In this document: in pieces, positions 21,006 through 32,651 of the stretch | Position numbering within the stretch: position 1 is the first letter of the stretch | Layout of the letters: each line of letters starts with the position of its first letter | NCBI GenBank assembly: GCA_009739505.2 | Contig: CM019169.2 | Coordinates: 7,413,311 to 7,477,310 of the forward strand | DNA: 64,000 bases | Origin: Apolygus lucorum | Lineage: Eukaryota > Arthropoda > Insecta > Hemiptera > Miridae | Reading direction: 5' to 3' | Notes under the pieces: model-generated | Seen by the model: only the letters and a program-made list of their open reading frames with translations | Databases searched by the model: none | Told to the model about the DNA's origin: nothing | Translations under genes and position numbers: made by a program

Positions 21006-22063
21006 TCAAGTGAGGACGTACATGGTTGGCAAGCTGCTATTCGAAAAGAGTATTTATCACTTCTATTGAACGGGACTTAGAAAATGGTGAAACCAACAGA
21101 ATTTCATTAAAATATTTCTTTTGAAATAAATTGAAAAAGAAACAGGCAAAGTGAGAGAAATTGCTGTCCAAATGTTACAAGATTGGAAAGATGGGAAAAC
21201 AGCCTGTAAACTCAAGAAATCATTGTACGGACTTAAGCAGTCTGGAAGACAATGGTACAAGAAACTTGATGAAAGGCTGCTCAGCATTGGAATGAAACCA
21301 ACCAAGGCTGACCCATGCATCAACACGAAAAATCAAGGTAATGATTCAGTTTACGTAGCTATTTATGAAGACGATCTGACCTTAGCATCAAAGAATATTG
21401 AGAAATTGGCTGAAGTGAAAATGGCGATTATGAAAGAGTTTAAGACAAAGAATATGGGTCGTTTACATTATTGTCTCGGTATAGAATTTGCTTACGAGAA
21501 AAATGGTGTGATGCATTTATCTCAAAAGAAATATTTGAATGAAATTCTGGATCGTTTCGGAATGACTGACTTCAAAGCCATAACTACACCACTTCCAACA
21601 AACTTAAATTTAGAAGAAAAAGATTCATTAGATCTGGAAATGAAAAAGTTTCTGTGCAGATCATTGGATTTTGTTCGTTGGGTCATTGATGTACCTTGCA
21701 ATAGTTACAAGACCAAATATAGCTTTAGCCAAAAAATACCTGAGCCAATACTGTACCAAATACAATGAGGACCATTGGAAAGCTGCTAAAAGAGTATTGA
21801 GGTATCTAAAGGGGACTCAAGACATAAAGCTCACTTACAGAAGAACAAATGAACCTCTTGTTGGTTATCTGGATGCTGATTGGGGAAGTTGTGCAGTAGA
21901 CAGGAGATCCTACAGTGGACTAGCTTTCAAATTTTCAGAAGCAGCCATCTGTTGGGAGGCGAAAAAGCAAAGGGCGGCCTTGTCTAGTACTGAAGCTGAA
22001 TATCTCAGTATCGCCGCAGGATTCAAAGAACGAAACATGTACGCACCGACAATAATAAATTGA
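21006..22063 (+). pseudogene. Ty1/copia pol remnant (RT and RNase H)
   Basis: The remnant starts with SSEDVHGWQAAIRKEYLSLL, the usual beginning of the copia RT region, then hits a stop near 21080. An internal deletion removes the RT fingers and palm entry. Coding resumes at GKTACKLKKSLYGLKQSGRQ (from about 21190). The catalytic box is YEDD (canonical YVDD), followed by NMGRLHYCLGIEF. A frameshift near 21655-21675 moves to the frame reading VGSLMYLAIVTRPNIALAKK. Copia RNase H then follows: GYLDADWGSCAVDRRSYSG and LSSTEAEYLS. It stops at 22061. No gag, protease or integrase remains and no 3' LTR is recognised. Confidence 0.9.
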
Positions 22064-23360
22064 ATAGTAGACTCCAAAAACTACTAAAACTAAAACTCGT
22101 AAAAACTAAAAACTACTGAAACTCGTAAAACATGGTCACTCCATTCACCCATCAATGTAATAAATTCATCCGACAATTACGATTTCAAATACAAAACACA
22201 ATGTACCAGATCTAAACATTCCACAGGTTGTTCCAGCCTTATGACTTCCAGTATCGACTATACTGTAGTCACATCATAATATACACAATAGAGCTTAATT
22301 ACTGTACATCAAACAATTTTCTGGCGAGGAGTTCCATAAAACGCTGTAAATCTCTACATACCGATTTATTTTAAAGACATAAGGTACCGCGATGGTTGTG
22401 ATTTTACGATAGTATTTCCTATTCTGCGCCATCGGTACTCGACGGTACAGCCCTCAAAAATGACTCATTCAACATCAAAGGTACGCAGATGAAGCAAAAC
22501 GTATCATAAACCTGAAACACCTCATTCGTCTGTGAAATCATGTTAACCCTCCTCCCTTCGAGACGAAGCAAAAACCTCCTTGAGCGATACGTTTTCATCA
22601 CGTTTCTCTCCATTTCCGTTTTTCTTCGCCCAAAGAAATACATTCCCGAGATCGGGAAGAGAAGGAGAGAGAGGGTCGAAAGGTGGTAACCGCTATATAA
22701 AAATTAATGAGGCAATAACCACGACGCCGAGATTATGTTCCGGGGAAGGATATCACGGAAGGTAATTGTTATATAATGTTGTCGTAATAAGGTTTTCTCC
22801 CACACCCTCGGACCCCACTCAATCTCTTCTCGCTCGCCTCATAAATTTTGCGTTATGACGAAACCCCTGAATAAATTTCAGGGAGCCTATTTTCGTTTTG
22901 AGGGAAAAGTTTTTCTGGGCTTTCGTTTGAAACGTTTCCCACTTTTCTCGGGGTTGCAACATTTTTACGTTCCTCGCCACTTGAAGGGAAATGTGGGTGT
23001 AGAAGGTTCGAAACATATTATCTCGTATGAATGTTATAGTTCTGATAAAAGTTTTTTCCCAACTATATTTTCCACCAGTTTTTTTCAAGTTCTCAAAGAC
23101 TCAAGAATCGAAACGCCTTGTTGGGTGGGTTGTAACTCATATCATGAATATATTTGAAAAACATAATTTTTACTACTGCTGCGAAATTGAGTTATACCTG
23201 TAGATTATGTTGATGATTATTCGAACATCATCAACGCTTCCTTCAGGTGAGGCAGTATGGTGTGTTGCCTTCTTCACTCCATTTCTCTGTCCTCGTGCTG
23301 TCAGTGCTAGCCTTTCAAGGTTTAATGCATGAGTTTTTCGCATGTATTTTTTTTCCATAG
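22064..23360. other. Non-coding; short ACTAAAACT repeats at left
   Basis: CTACTAAAACTAAAACTCGT and variants recur at 22075-22131. The rest contains ORFs on both strands (22419-22643, 22580-22765, 22819-23157) with no recognised motif. Confidence 0.3.
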
Positions 23361-23364
23361 CCTA

Positions 23365-23605
23365 CAGTAAATCCATCATCCTGAGCTGAATGGCACAATG
23401 ATGTGTTAATACTGCATCATCCCTGGAAGAGTAATACAATGGTTTATTTTAGACATTACATCATTCTAGGATGAAGTATACCTACTTTGGTGATTGGATC
23501 ATCTTGATATAACACTATGCTGTGATGATATTGCTTCATCCTAGGATGAATAAATCATGAAATGGCACGTTGTTGTTGCATCATCCTGGGATGATGAGAC
23601 AGTAT
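23365..23605. repeat. Cluster of CATCATCCTAGGATGA-like palindromes
   Basis: Five related near-palindromes occur in about 230 bp: near 23370 (CATCATCCTGAGCTGA), 23424 (CATCATCCCTGGAAGA), 23459 (CATCATTCTAGGATGA), 23534 (TTCATCCTAGGATGAA) and 23580 (CATCATCCTGGGATGATG). Spacing is irregular (about 35-75 bp). They might be protein-binding sites or small hairpins. No gene is present. Confidence 0.5.
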
Positions 23606-23699
23606 AACTAGTTGCATAACTACATTTTGTCTCAAAATTTAAAAATTATAAATCAATTTTATTTCACATGGATTTGAAAAATAAAGAGATATAATACAC

Positions 23700-24640
23700 T
23701 GAAAAATGATTTAAAAAAACGCTGAAAATGGTTTCACAAAGATTTATTATTTTCCCGTATAGATGACTCGTCTGTAAAGATCGCAACTTTGCCATTGTCA
23801 CTTTTTTTTTCACCTTCACAATTATGTTTATCTAGATAAATAAACGCTTCACACTCGTTTCTCAAAAAATTCTAAAAATTCAATAATATTTCAAATTGGT
23901 GAAAAAACAATATCTTTATATTGAGAGTCTTCGAGCTAAGGCACTTTCGAAAATGTCTACCCTCATTTTTAACCCCTCACAAGTTACTGACATAAACCAA
24001 CAGCTTCGGGGCACAACTAGACCCCAAATGGAGCCCATACACCAAATTTAACTAAGGACAGTTTAGGAAACTCCATGGTAACTAAGGGAAGGACGGACAA
24101 TTTTTTATTCGATTTTAGCATTCTACGTAGGTACCTTGAATCGTAAACCAACTAATTTTGAGGAGGAGTTGAAATTTTTATAGCATGGAACATGCTTTAG
24201 CCTTGACCTAACTGGCAAAAAGTGTTACGTTTTTCGGAAACGGGTCGCTGATAGGGAACTAAGGATCGTGTCTGTAAGTAACGTGATGTTATTTTTTTAA
24301 CTCACAAAAATATGAAACTTCGTAAAGCCGCCGGAAAGTCAGTTTCTAACGAAAAATTTTGAGTCACTAACAGTCAAAACAGCTGCTCATAGTTTAACAT
24401 AAGTTATAGGGTTGTTTCAAATAATGTTGTATCAACACAACTATAAAATACCTTCCTATCTGAAGACTGATTTTTAATAGCAGAATAGGTTTGATCGCAT
24501 TCTTTAAAATAAAAAACATAAAATTAAACGGAATAAGAAAGCGTGGCTAAAGCATGTTCCATGTTTCTCCCTTCAATCCAGGCCCGAAGGGCCGAGTTTT
24601 TCTTGGTCGATTCCAAAAGGATCGAGTGTTTAAAAAAATT
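23700..24640 (-). repeat. Dispersed repeat family copy interrupted by a MITE
   Basis: On the minus strand it shows the family blocks. In plus-strand form these include TTTATTATTTTCCCGTATAG at the left and GGCACAACTAGACCCCAAAT near 24009. The family continues after 24563 with TTTCTTGGTCGATTCC. The interval 24185-24562 is a separate MITE (next entry). Confidence 0.6.
24185..24562. mobile_element. MITE with 18-bp perfect inverted ends
   Basis: ATGGAACATGCTTTAGCC at the left and GGCTAAAGCATGTTCCAT at the right are exact complements. The 378-bp element has no transposase. The insertion splits a copy of the dispersed family, so it is younger than that copy. The target duplication is not clear. The superfamily is undetermined. 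Confidence 0.7.
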
Positions 24641-25396
24641 ATTTTTCACGTAAAATATGATACTCAACTTTGGGAACAAAGATATTCAAATTATTATTCA
24701 TATTATTAATTATTATTCCTTATTATTTATTTCCTGCGTGTCACTACCTACCGAAGGCCAGAAAGCTTTCAATTTGTGCATCAGGTCAACGAAAATTGTG
24801 GGTCCTCGAAAAACAAAACTTTACTCACACTGTGCGATTCACAATGTTTCTGTTTAGTGACTCTCCGATTATACGATTTTGAAGACATTTTACGGAGTAC
24901 ATGACAATATAATTTTTTTCGCACTAACCAAGTTCCTGAGGATTTATTAAATTTTTCGTCCGTTGGAGCCCAGACACATGCCAATAGCATCGGGCAGTTA
25001 CTTTTCAAGTACAGCTACACCAATTGGTCCGTAATGATATTAATGATCATCCCAGCCGGTCCCTCAGTGATTACGCGCAATCGACGTTTACCAATAATTA
25101 CTCATCAAGCACGTACGAGGTGATTGCGGGCCAATAATAATTGGTTAGAAAATCTAATTCCCCTCGTGATTCCTAGATAACGCCACGCTCCCGACCAATC
25201 GAATCGGCCCTGTGCCTATTTCAAAATCAGTGGCGGCACATTTTGAGTGAAAGGGCTCGGAACTACCTGTTGTCGTGGAGCTGCAATTTTTAAGCAGCGC
25301 TTATTTTTCAAAAATGCTGTGGTTGGCTGTTACTAGCTGGATACAACGGGCGTATTATCGTTGGGTCCCGTCTTCCAGAAAGTGTGGGAATTAAAA

Positions 25397-25994
25397 GAGT
25401 CTATGTAGGTCGCCGTTCGTTTTTAGTAATTAGCGAAATAGAAGGCGCAAAAACGTGAAAAGTTGTACCTAAATTTGAAATTTTAAAGGATTTCAGAAAT
25501 TCATTAGTGCACGGCCCTTGGAAATTGGAAAACTAAAATATTGCCGCTGGAATCATCAAAATCGAACAATAATTGCCAATGAAAAATGGGAAAAAACTAC
25601 TGAATAAACGGGTTTTCCCATGTTTTCCCATTTTCTTTGGCAATTATCGTTCGATTTTGATGATTCCAGCGGCAATCTTTCAGTTTTTCATTTCCCGAGG
25701 CCTATGCACTGATGAATTTCTAAAATCCTTGAAAATTTCAAGTTCAGCTACATTTTATGGGAAAAACATAACTTAATTAACGATTTTTCCCATTTTTTTC
25801 TGGCAATTATTGTTCAATTTTGATGATTCATGCGGCAATATTTAGGTTTTTCACTTCCGTAGAGCCGCGCACTAATAAATTTCTAAAATCCTCTAAAATT
25901 TTCAAATTTAGGTACAACTTTTTAAGTTTTCGCGCCTTCGATTTCGTGAAATACTAACCCGGAACGAGGAAGAACGGCGACCGACTGAGACCTC
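25397..25994. mobile_element. Foldback MITE, copy 2 (extended)
   Basis: Same family as 1406-1847: GGCGCAAAAACGTGAAAAG, AACAATAATTGCC, GGCAATTATCGTTCGATTTT and a right terminus CGGCGACCGACTGAGACC. An extra arm copy (about 25750-25960) has been added, so the element contains three arm segments instead of two and is about 600 bp long. The left terminus is degraded. Confidence 0.7.
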
Positions 25995-27313
25995 AGTCTA
26001 GTCTTCCCAGGGCCACGTTTTTGGGTCTAATTTTTCGCTTTTGGCCTCTAATTTTCTCACAAATGGTTTCGTGATAATTCCATCGTACACTTGAATAGTT
26101 GCCAAACACGGCCTGTTTTCGAATTTTTTAATTAAAAACATACTTCAAGTATTAATAAAAAATTTCAAAAAAATTTTATTTTTGTTACATGTTAGATGAT
26201 GGCGCTTAAGATTGTCTTGTTCTGATTACATTCATATGGTTAGATTGGAAAATAATGTTCTTCCAAGCTTAGATAAACCGGATGAAAGTATGGGATGACA
26301 CTAGCGCCATCTCTCATTTCAGAATCATACTAGACCCCTCTCCCTTTAGCCTTAACTGATCAAGGAGAAGAGTGTGCATCATGGGTTACAACCTTCAGGA
26401 ATGATAGTTTGACCTAGAAATATGGGGAAGGATAATATCCTTATATATTGATAAGGAAGATGTGGAAAGGAAGAATGGAAGGATAATATGAATATATTAT
26501 ATTCATGACACACATTAAGTTCCTTCAATCTTCCATAAAGCAGATGTTTTTGTCACTATTTCGCTCAAACAAAATTTCAACAACACCATCAAAATCGCTT
26601 CCACCCTCTGACTCATGTTATGTGGGTAGAAATGACTCTTCAGTGCCGGCTCGTTGAGACAAACACCTCGTACCTCCAAAAACAAGACGAAGAGGGCAGT
26701 TGTAGTACGTTGGAGCGAAAAATGTTTGAACCTTCGAGATACCGCACCACGGCCAACAGTTGTTCCAATTAGACGTACAAATGTCCCTCCATGTCCTTCC
26801 CCTCACCCCAACGCCGCTCTCAACCAGGTGTAAATCACTACCTTTTTTTTTTGTTTTTCAACTTCTTCTCTTCTCTGTATACTTCGTTTTTCTCGCCCGC
26901 ACAGCCTACAGCTGGTAGAGGAAGAAGGAATGTTAATCCGGGCTAATGAACTGGTGCGCCCGCTCAGTCCCATAATGAACCAATGGCCTCCAGCTCCAAT
27001 TAACTTTTTGACTTATGGATCCCGCCGGTCTCTCTCGTACTAATTCTAATTTCGAGTTTTTTTAATTTTATTTATTTTATTTTTCGTTCAATTTTTTTAA
27101 ATCTTCTCAACAGGTATAGCTTTTGTACGGTCCCCCTCGAGGTGTTCTGGTTTTTATTTTACTTCTTCTAACCTTGGGCTACAATATGAGACCCGCCTAC
27201 GTCTACAAAGCTAAAATCTAATCGAAAATACTCCAGACTACAAAATAAAGTCTTTTTTAAAATTGAATAAGTTTCCAATAGCCTGAGCTTCAAATTTTTA
27301 TTATGTAGTCTGT
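25995..27313. other. No recognisable gene
   Basis: Non-coding sequence. GATGGCGCT near 26199 and AGCGCCATC near 26304 are complementary and may mark a small inverted-end element. No boundaries were established. The ORF at 26618-26806 lacks a signature. Confidence 0.3.
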
Positions 27314-27317
27314 CGGA

Positions 27318-29010
27318 GGTAACCCCTTTTGGTTTATTATTTTCAATAATGAACCTTCCGAATCGACCAAGAAACTTTTTTTTAACACTCCCTGACCGAA
27401 ATACGATCGATGTTTTTCTAGTTGTTGGTTGGAGGTAACAATGGCAAAGCCGTGTTCTTTGCAGACGAGTGATCTATACAGGGTGTCTACACTCAAGATG
27501 GGCATAACTCAGGGTTCGATTCTACAAGTATTTTTAACTAAAAATGTCTCCTAGCAATTTTCTTTCAACCCACTCAGAATTCCTTTTTTTTCACTTTATA
27601 GAATTTTTTCCCGTTTTCGACCTCACGGCACTGATATGATCATAACTTCCCTCATTTCTCCTGAAAATTCGAATCTGACTACACCATTACAAAGAACGTT
27701 AAATTTCTAAGCTACCTAGTGCAAAATCAAAATCTTTCAGGAATAAAATAGTTTCAAAAAATCAAGTCAAAAAGCAAACTTTCAAAATTTTTTAGAAACT
27801 TGACTTTCTACGACCGAAGTTTTCCCTCTAAATCCCTGATCATTTCGATGGGCGCTCTTCGGAGAAAACATGCTCAGATTGTCAGCTATTCAACGGTCTA
27901 TCAATTTTTCTTTTCAACATTGAAGACGAAAGAATAAATGAAGTTTGAATGTCCAAAAACCTGTGTTTTACAAGAAAATCCAGTGTTTCAAGCCGGTTTA
28001 TGGTCCCACTCAATCTCATAATGGCTTGACGAGTTTGGTATCATTTTCTATGTAATTATTTACGCTGAATCCAACAGTGATACTTCCGAATAATTCCGAG
28101 TGCTAGAAAGTGGATTTTTTGAAGAAAACCTTCGTTTTTCGTACATCTACTCGTAAAATACGCATTAATCGTAGATATGGTAGTGAGCGTAAAGTAACAC
28201 CTTTCTAGTCAATAAAAACACCGAATTTCTAGCTGATTAAAGTTTTTGTTGAGTAGGAAGGTGTTACTTATACTCACTACCATATCTACGAATAATGCAT
28301 ATTTTATGTACGAAAAACGAAGGTTTTCTTTGAAAAATCCACTTTTTAGCAGTCGGAATCATTCGGAAGAATCACTATTGGATTCAGCGTTGATATTTAC
28401 ATAGAAAATGATACCAAACTCGTCAAGTCGTCTTGAGATCGAGGGGGACCATAAACCGCTTGAAACACTGGATTTTCATGTCAAACACACGTTTTTTGAC
28501 ATTCAAACTTCATTTACTCTTCCAATTTGAATGTTAAAAAGAAAAAAATGATAGACCGTTGGAAAGCTGACAATTTGAGCATGTTTTCTCCGAAGAGGGC
28601 CAATCGAAATGATCAGGGATTTAGAGGGAAAACTTTGGTCGTAGAAAGTCAAGTTTCAAAAAAAAATTTTAAAGTTTGCTTTTTGACTTGATTTTTTGAA
28701 ACTATTTTAATTCTGAAAGATTTTGATTTTGCACTAGGTAGCTTAGAAATTTAACGTTCTTTGTAACGGTGTAGTCAGATTCGAATTTTCAGGAGAAATG
28801 AGGGAAGTTATGATCATATCAGTGCCGTAACGAAACGCGAAAAAAAACTTCAAAGTGAAAAAAAAGGAATTTTGAGAGGGTTAAGAGAAAATTGCTATGA
28901 GACATTTTTTGTTGGAAATACCTTGTAGAGTCGAACCCCGAAGTTATGCCCATCTTAAGTGTAGACACCCTGTACAGAAAAATAATGAACCATTGTGTAA
29001 TAATTTGCAG
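27318..29010 (+). repeat. Deleted dispersed repeat copy carrying a nested MITE
   Basis: The left part (27331-27478) begins GGTTTATTATTTTCAATAAT and GAACCTTCCGAATCGACCAA, then jumps by deletion to the family's right end (GGCAAAGCCGTGTTCTTTGC, GACGAGTGATCTATA). The family continues after the MITE with CAGAAAAATAATGAACC (28975-28991) and GTGTAATAATTTGCAGCG. The nested MITE is described next. Confidence 0.7.
27479..28972. mobile_element. 1.5-kb foldback MITE, TA target site
   Basis: It begins CAGGGTGTCTACAC and ends GTGTAGACACCCTG, flanked on both sides by TA (27477-27478 and 28973-28974). Joining the flanks restores GATCTATACAGAAA, the uninterrupted form of the host repeat seen near 17430, so the boundaries are exact. 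Arms of about 735 bp pair across a short centre near 28227. There is no transposase. The TA duplication and CAG-type end suggest a Tc1/mariner-like mobilising transposase (inference). Confidence 0.85.
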
Positions 29011-30179
29011 CGTTTTTATCTATTGTATTGATTCTCTCTATTTAAGAAAACTATGAAATATTAATCCTGTTTCTTATGAGAGAAATGATAGATTTTGATC
29101 AAATCAATAATTTTCCAACCAACAGATTATATTATACGGCCATGTTATTATACTGAGGAAAACCGTAATGCCTGCCCGACTTGACAGATTTATTTTTGCA
29201 CCGCCGATGTCTGCTGTACGATGGGTAATTGGGGAAACTACCGTGGTTATTGCCCCAGACTGCGGGCGACACGGTCCGACACTCAAAACACCAATAACTC
29301 ATTAAATATCATTAATAAATTACGGGGAACAAATTTCTCACAGCTGACAGAACAAAAGGTGTCGTAATTATCGAGTCGGGAGTGAGAGGAAAAAAAATCG
29401 GTGTCGAAAATGGAAGAGATTATTTTGTGTTGAAGTCAGGAGAACCGACGAAAAAAAAAAGCTGGTAGCAATGCTCCAAAGCGGTAATTCGGTGTGGAGA
29501 ATTCATCACGCTCTCCACAGTTGACCAAGCACAAAGTCATTGTCAGACTGTACGTTCGGCTCAACAGATTATCTTAACTGATTTCACTTTATAACCTCAT
29601 TTTGTGAAAAGGCCCTCCTCCGCTGTTTGGTGGAAAAAGGAGCGAGGTTAGGCGTAATTCTGTATTTCGTAACCCTAGAAATGATTGCTCAACGAATTTA
29701 TTGTTTCGGGGATTTTTTATCGAAGTTAGATGACCGTAAAATGTACTTTACTTTTATCTTCTAGTAGGATTGAATACGTTTTAAAGTGTTCTCATAACGC
29801 AAAACTTGATGCTCTCTAACTTTGATTCAATCAATTTTCAAATTAGAGTAGCCATTTTTGGGGTACAGGTGTTTGAACATGACTGCAACCCACTTTTCAG
29901 CCAAATTGGGAAAAACTGCCAATCTTTGACGCTTTGAAGGTTTGAGGGAAATTTTCTGTAGAATCCACTTTTATCGAGGTATCAGCAAAAAACTGAAGAA
30001 GTGTGAGAATTTCATGGTTTTTTGGCTCTCATGAGGGAAGCCCGCCTCAAAAACTGCAGCAAACTCAAATTTGAACAGCCGAAGATAGATTGAAACCATC
30101 TTCTGCGTGTCCTTCTATTAAAGGAGCATACCTAAGTCCACTTGTAGGTGGGGGAATATTTTCTTTTTACCTTCCAGAG
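29011..30179. other. No recognisable gene
   Basis: AT-rich non-coding sequence. The minus-strand ORF 29104-29286 has no known motif. Confidence 0.35.
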
Positions 30180-30673
30180 TTAACCCATTTCAAGCCAAGG
30201 GTAGAAATAACAGACTAGTGAGAGGAGGAGGATGAACTGTTTTAAAGGATGGTAGCCGAAATAAGGCATAATTTTCTCACCAATTGAGAACGAAAATACT
30301 CCAAATTTTATAAATTTTACATTTTAATGGGATTTAAGAGGCCTCAGTCTTCCAAATCGATGTGATTTATCCAATTCATTGATGTTGGTAAAGTGTAAAA
30401 ATCTATCTTATGGACCGGAATCCATCTCGACTCATGGTCCAGAACACTCAATCGCCCAGGATCGAATTTGAGCACCATAATCAAGCTTTCGGCCAAAAGG
30501 CCTCCTTTTCAACAAAAAATTTCCAAAATCGCATCGAGCTCCCGAACGTCGAAGAATTTTTTTAGACGAGTTTAGGAACAGCTTCTACAAAGATTTTCCA
30601 CTATTTTTAATAACTAAAAAAAAAAGAAAAAAAAGTCGATGCGAAAACGCATCAGTGGCCGGAAATGGGTTAA
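30180..30673. mobile_element. TTAA-flanked MITE (piggyBac-like), CCCATTTC ends
   Basis: TTAA at 30180-30183 and 30670-30673 flank an element (30184-30669, 486 bp). It begins CCCATTTCAAGCCA and ends TGGCCGGAAATGGG, so 14-bp inverted ends match at 12 positions. TTAA duplication with CCC at the tip is the hallmark of piggyBac-type transposition. No transposase is present. Confidence 0.75.
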
Positions 30674-31625
30674 GTAAAAGTAATTTCAGGGTAAACATTT
30701 TAGGTCCGAACACCTCGCATTTCTTTATTCTGGTTCCAATCTGCCTGATTCTTTTTAAAATGTGTTCTTCCAGTATCCGTGGTGGTCCCATTCAAACAGA
30801 TTTCATTTTGCTTAATTAAAAGTGTCGAAAATGTGTGAAAGAAGTTGAAAACCGCTGTTTCCGTTTTCAGGGAGGTTTGTCTGTATTCACTTTACTTCCC
30901 CTGTAACGTCTGACTTAGTCAATGGAGGACCATTTGCGTATTTTAAAATTAAAGGTCTGATTGTAAGCTTTAAAATGAGATGCTTTATGAAGGGGGTTTA
31001 GATAATTAAAGGTGCTGCGGGGAGGGGGGGAGAGAAAGGGGGAAATTATACTGGGTTATCAGCTCAGACCATGCGTGAGCCGTATCAAACGTGATTATGA
31101 ATGCTCAAGTAGGTGAAAAAACGCTGTTGAAGGCGTCAAAAATGGAGATATTTCTCCGAAAATTCGTTCTTTAACTCGAGCTGCACGGGAGTGATGTTTT
31201 CTTCTTGCCAAGGTATACCCTGAGACCTGAATTATTGGTAGGTAGGTCAATCAGTATATGTAACGCACCTACCTATTGAAGTCTAAATTTCTGAGGTGAA
31301 AAGGACAAAGGTTGGGAGATCTCTCTCAAATCCGTACCAACTCGACGTCCGCCCACGTCCGGTCGGATTTGGAAAGAACAAAGAAACAACAGCAACACCG
31401 CCACAGGGCCGATTGTGTTAATTGGAGAAGGAACTATCACGACCGGCCGACCGATTGTAATTGGCGACGCATTAAATGGGGCCCCGCTCGAGGGTGAACC
31501 TTCTCCGTTTCGGGGCATCCAAAAAGATACTCTAAGCATTGAGCATTGGTCTCATTCTATACTTTTTTATTTCCCACCACCAAATGTAGGGAAGCTTTGT
31601 ATTCGTGCAAAAGATAAATAGAATT
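30674..31625. other. No recognisable gene; G-rich block
   Basis: A purine block around 31017-31043 (GGGGAGGGGGGGAGAGAAAG) stands out. ORFs near 31273-31621 overlap on both strands with no motif. ACCAAATGTAGGGAAGCTTT near 31580 recurs in related form near 32105, on the other side of the retroposon below. Confidence 0.3.
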
Positions 31626-32060
31626 TGGAGTATCAAAAATCAATAAGGGCTGCTTACCCACTGTTTATCGTAGAGTGGGTGACCACCAGAGTCCTGACTG
31701 GAGGAACGTTCATGTAACCTGTATTCAGGGCTTCGGCCACTCGAAGGCGTGCCATAGCCCGATCAAGTGGGCCCCGTGGGACTTGTAGCTGAACTCAAAC
31801 CCCATGGGGAGGGGCACAATCCTCCCTCCATCATCTCTGGGTCAAGCTTGTTCAATCTTGTCTCACCCCAATGTCCGGGGTCGGATCTCGGACCATGAAA
31901 CGAAGCCCCAGATGGACATCACTGTTGGATGCTGACACACTATTGTGATGTAAATATGTATGCACAATACCATCGATTGTAATGGAGAAGTTTGTTTCCA
32001 AATATAAATTGTTAATGCAAAAAAAAGAAAAAAAAAAAAAAATGGAGCGTCAAAAATCAA
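31626..32060 (+). mobile_element. Retroposed 3' fragment with poly-A tail
   Basis: The body (31644-32042) is flanked by TGGAGTATCAAAAATCAA (31626-31643) and TGGAGCGTCAAAAATCAA (32043-32060), two mismatches in 18. It ends in an A-rich tail from about 32019. The body is GC-richer than its surroundings and has no intact ORF. It looks like the 3' end of a LINE or a SINE. I see no convincing Pol III boxes, so a truncated LINE 3' UTR is preferred. Confidence 0.7.
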
Positions 32061-32259
32061 CATATTTACTCGTATTTTGCATTTTAGTGCTTTTTGAACA
32101 CCGCCAAATGTGGGGAAGCTTTATATTCATACAATAAAAAAATTTCTACTCGCATTTGGCATTAGTGTTTTTTGAACAATTTTGGTTCCATTTCTGTCTG
32201 TTAGTCGGTAGTTCTGTCTGTGGTAGTCCAGACCTTCTTTACGGCAAAACCTTTAGTAT

Positions 32260-32651
32260 TTAACCTTAATTCGACCATGGAGTCATTAGTGTCACCGAAA
32301 ACATCCCTGGAACTCTACAGGTGTCACTGGAGTAACTAAAATTAAATTGCAATTTTAAATTGAATGAACAGCGAAATTTTTGTGGGCTATTAGTAGTCTC
32401 AAAATAGAAATATTACAAAATTTTTCAAAGAAATCGATGACAAATTTTTCAAAATTTTTCTCATAACATCATTTTTTGATTTTTAATAGCTGACAAAAAT
32501 GTTTAAAAATCTCAGCTCTGGAATTAATGGAGCTCATTCATTTTTAAATTGCAGTTTAAATCCAGTTAATCAGGTGACACCTTCGGACAGCTCTGGAATT
32601 TCTAAGATAATTTCGGTGACACTCGTGGCACCTTGGTCCGATTAGGGTTAA
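32260..32651. mobile_element. TTAA-flanked MITE (piggyBac-like), family with 42.98 kb, copy 1
   Basis: TTAA at 32260-32263 and 32648-32651. It begins CCTTAATTCGACCATGGAGT and ends TGGTCCGATTAGGG. The inner arms carry TAGTGTCACCGAAAA and its relative TTTCGGTGACACTCG. The element is palindromic, 384 bp, non-coding. A relative with the same arms lies at 42983-43340. Confidence 0.75.
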
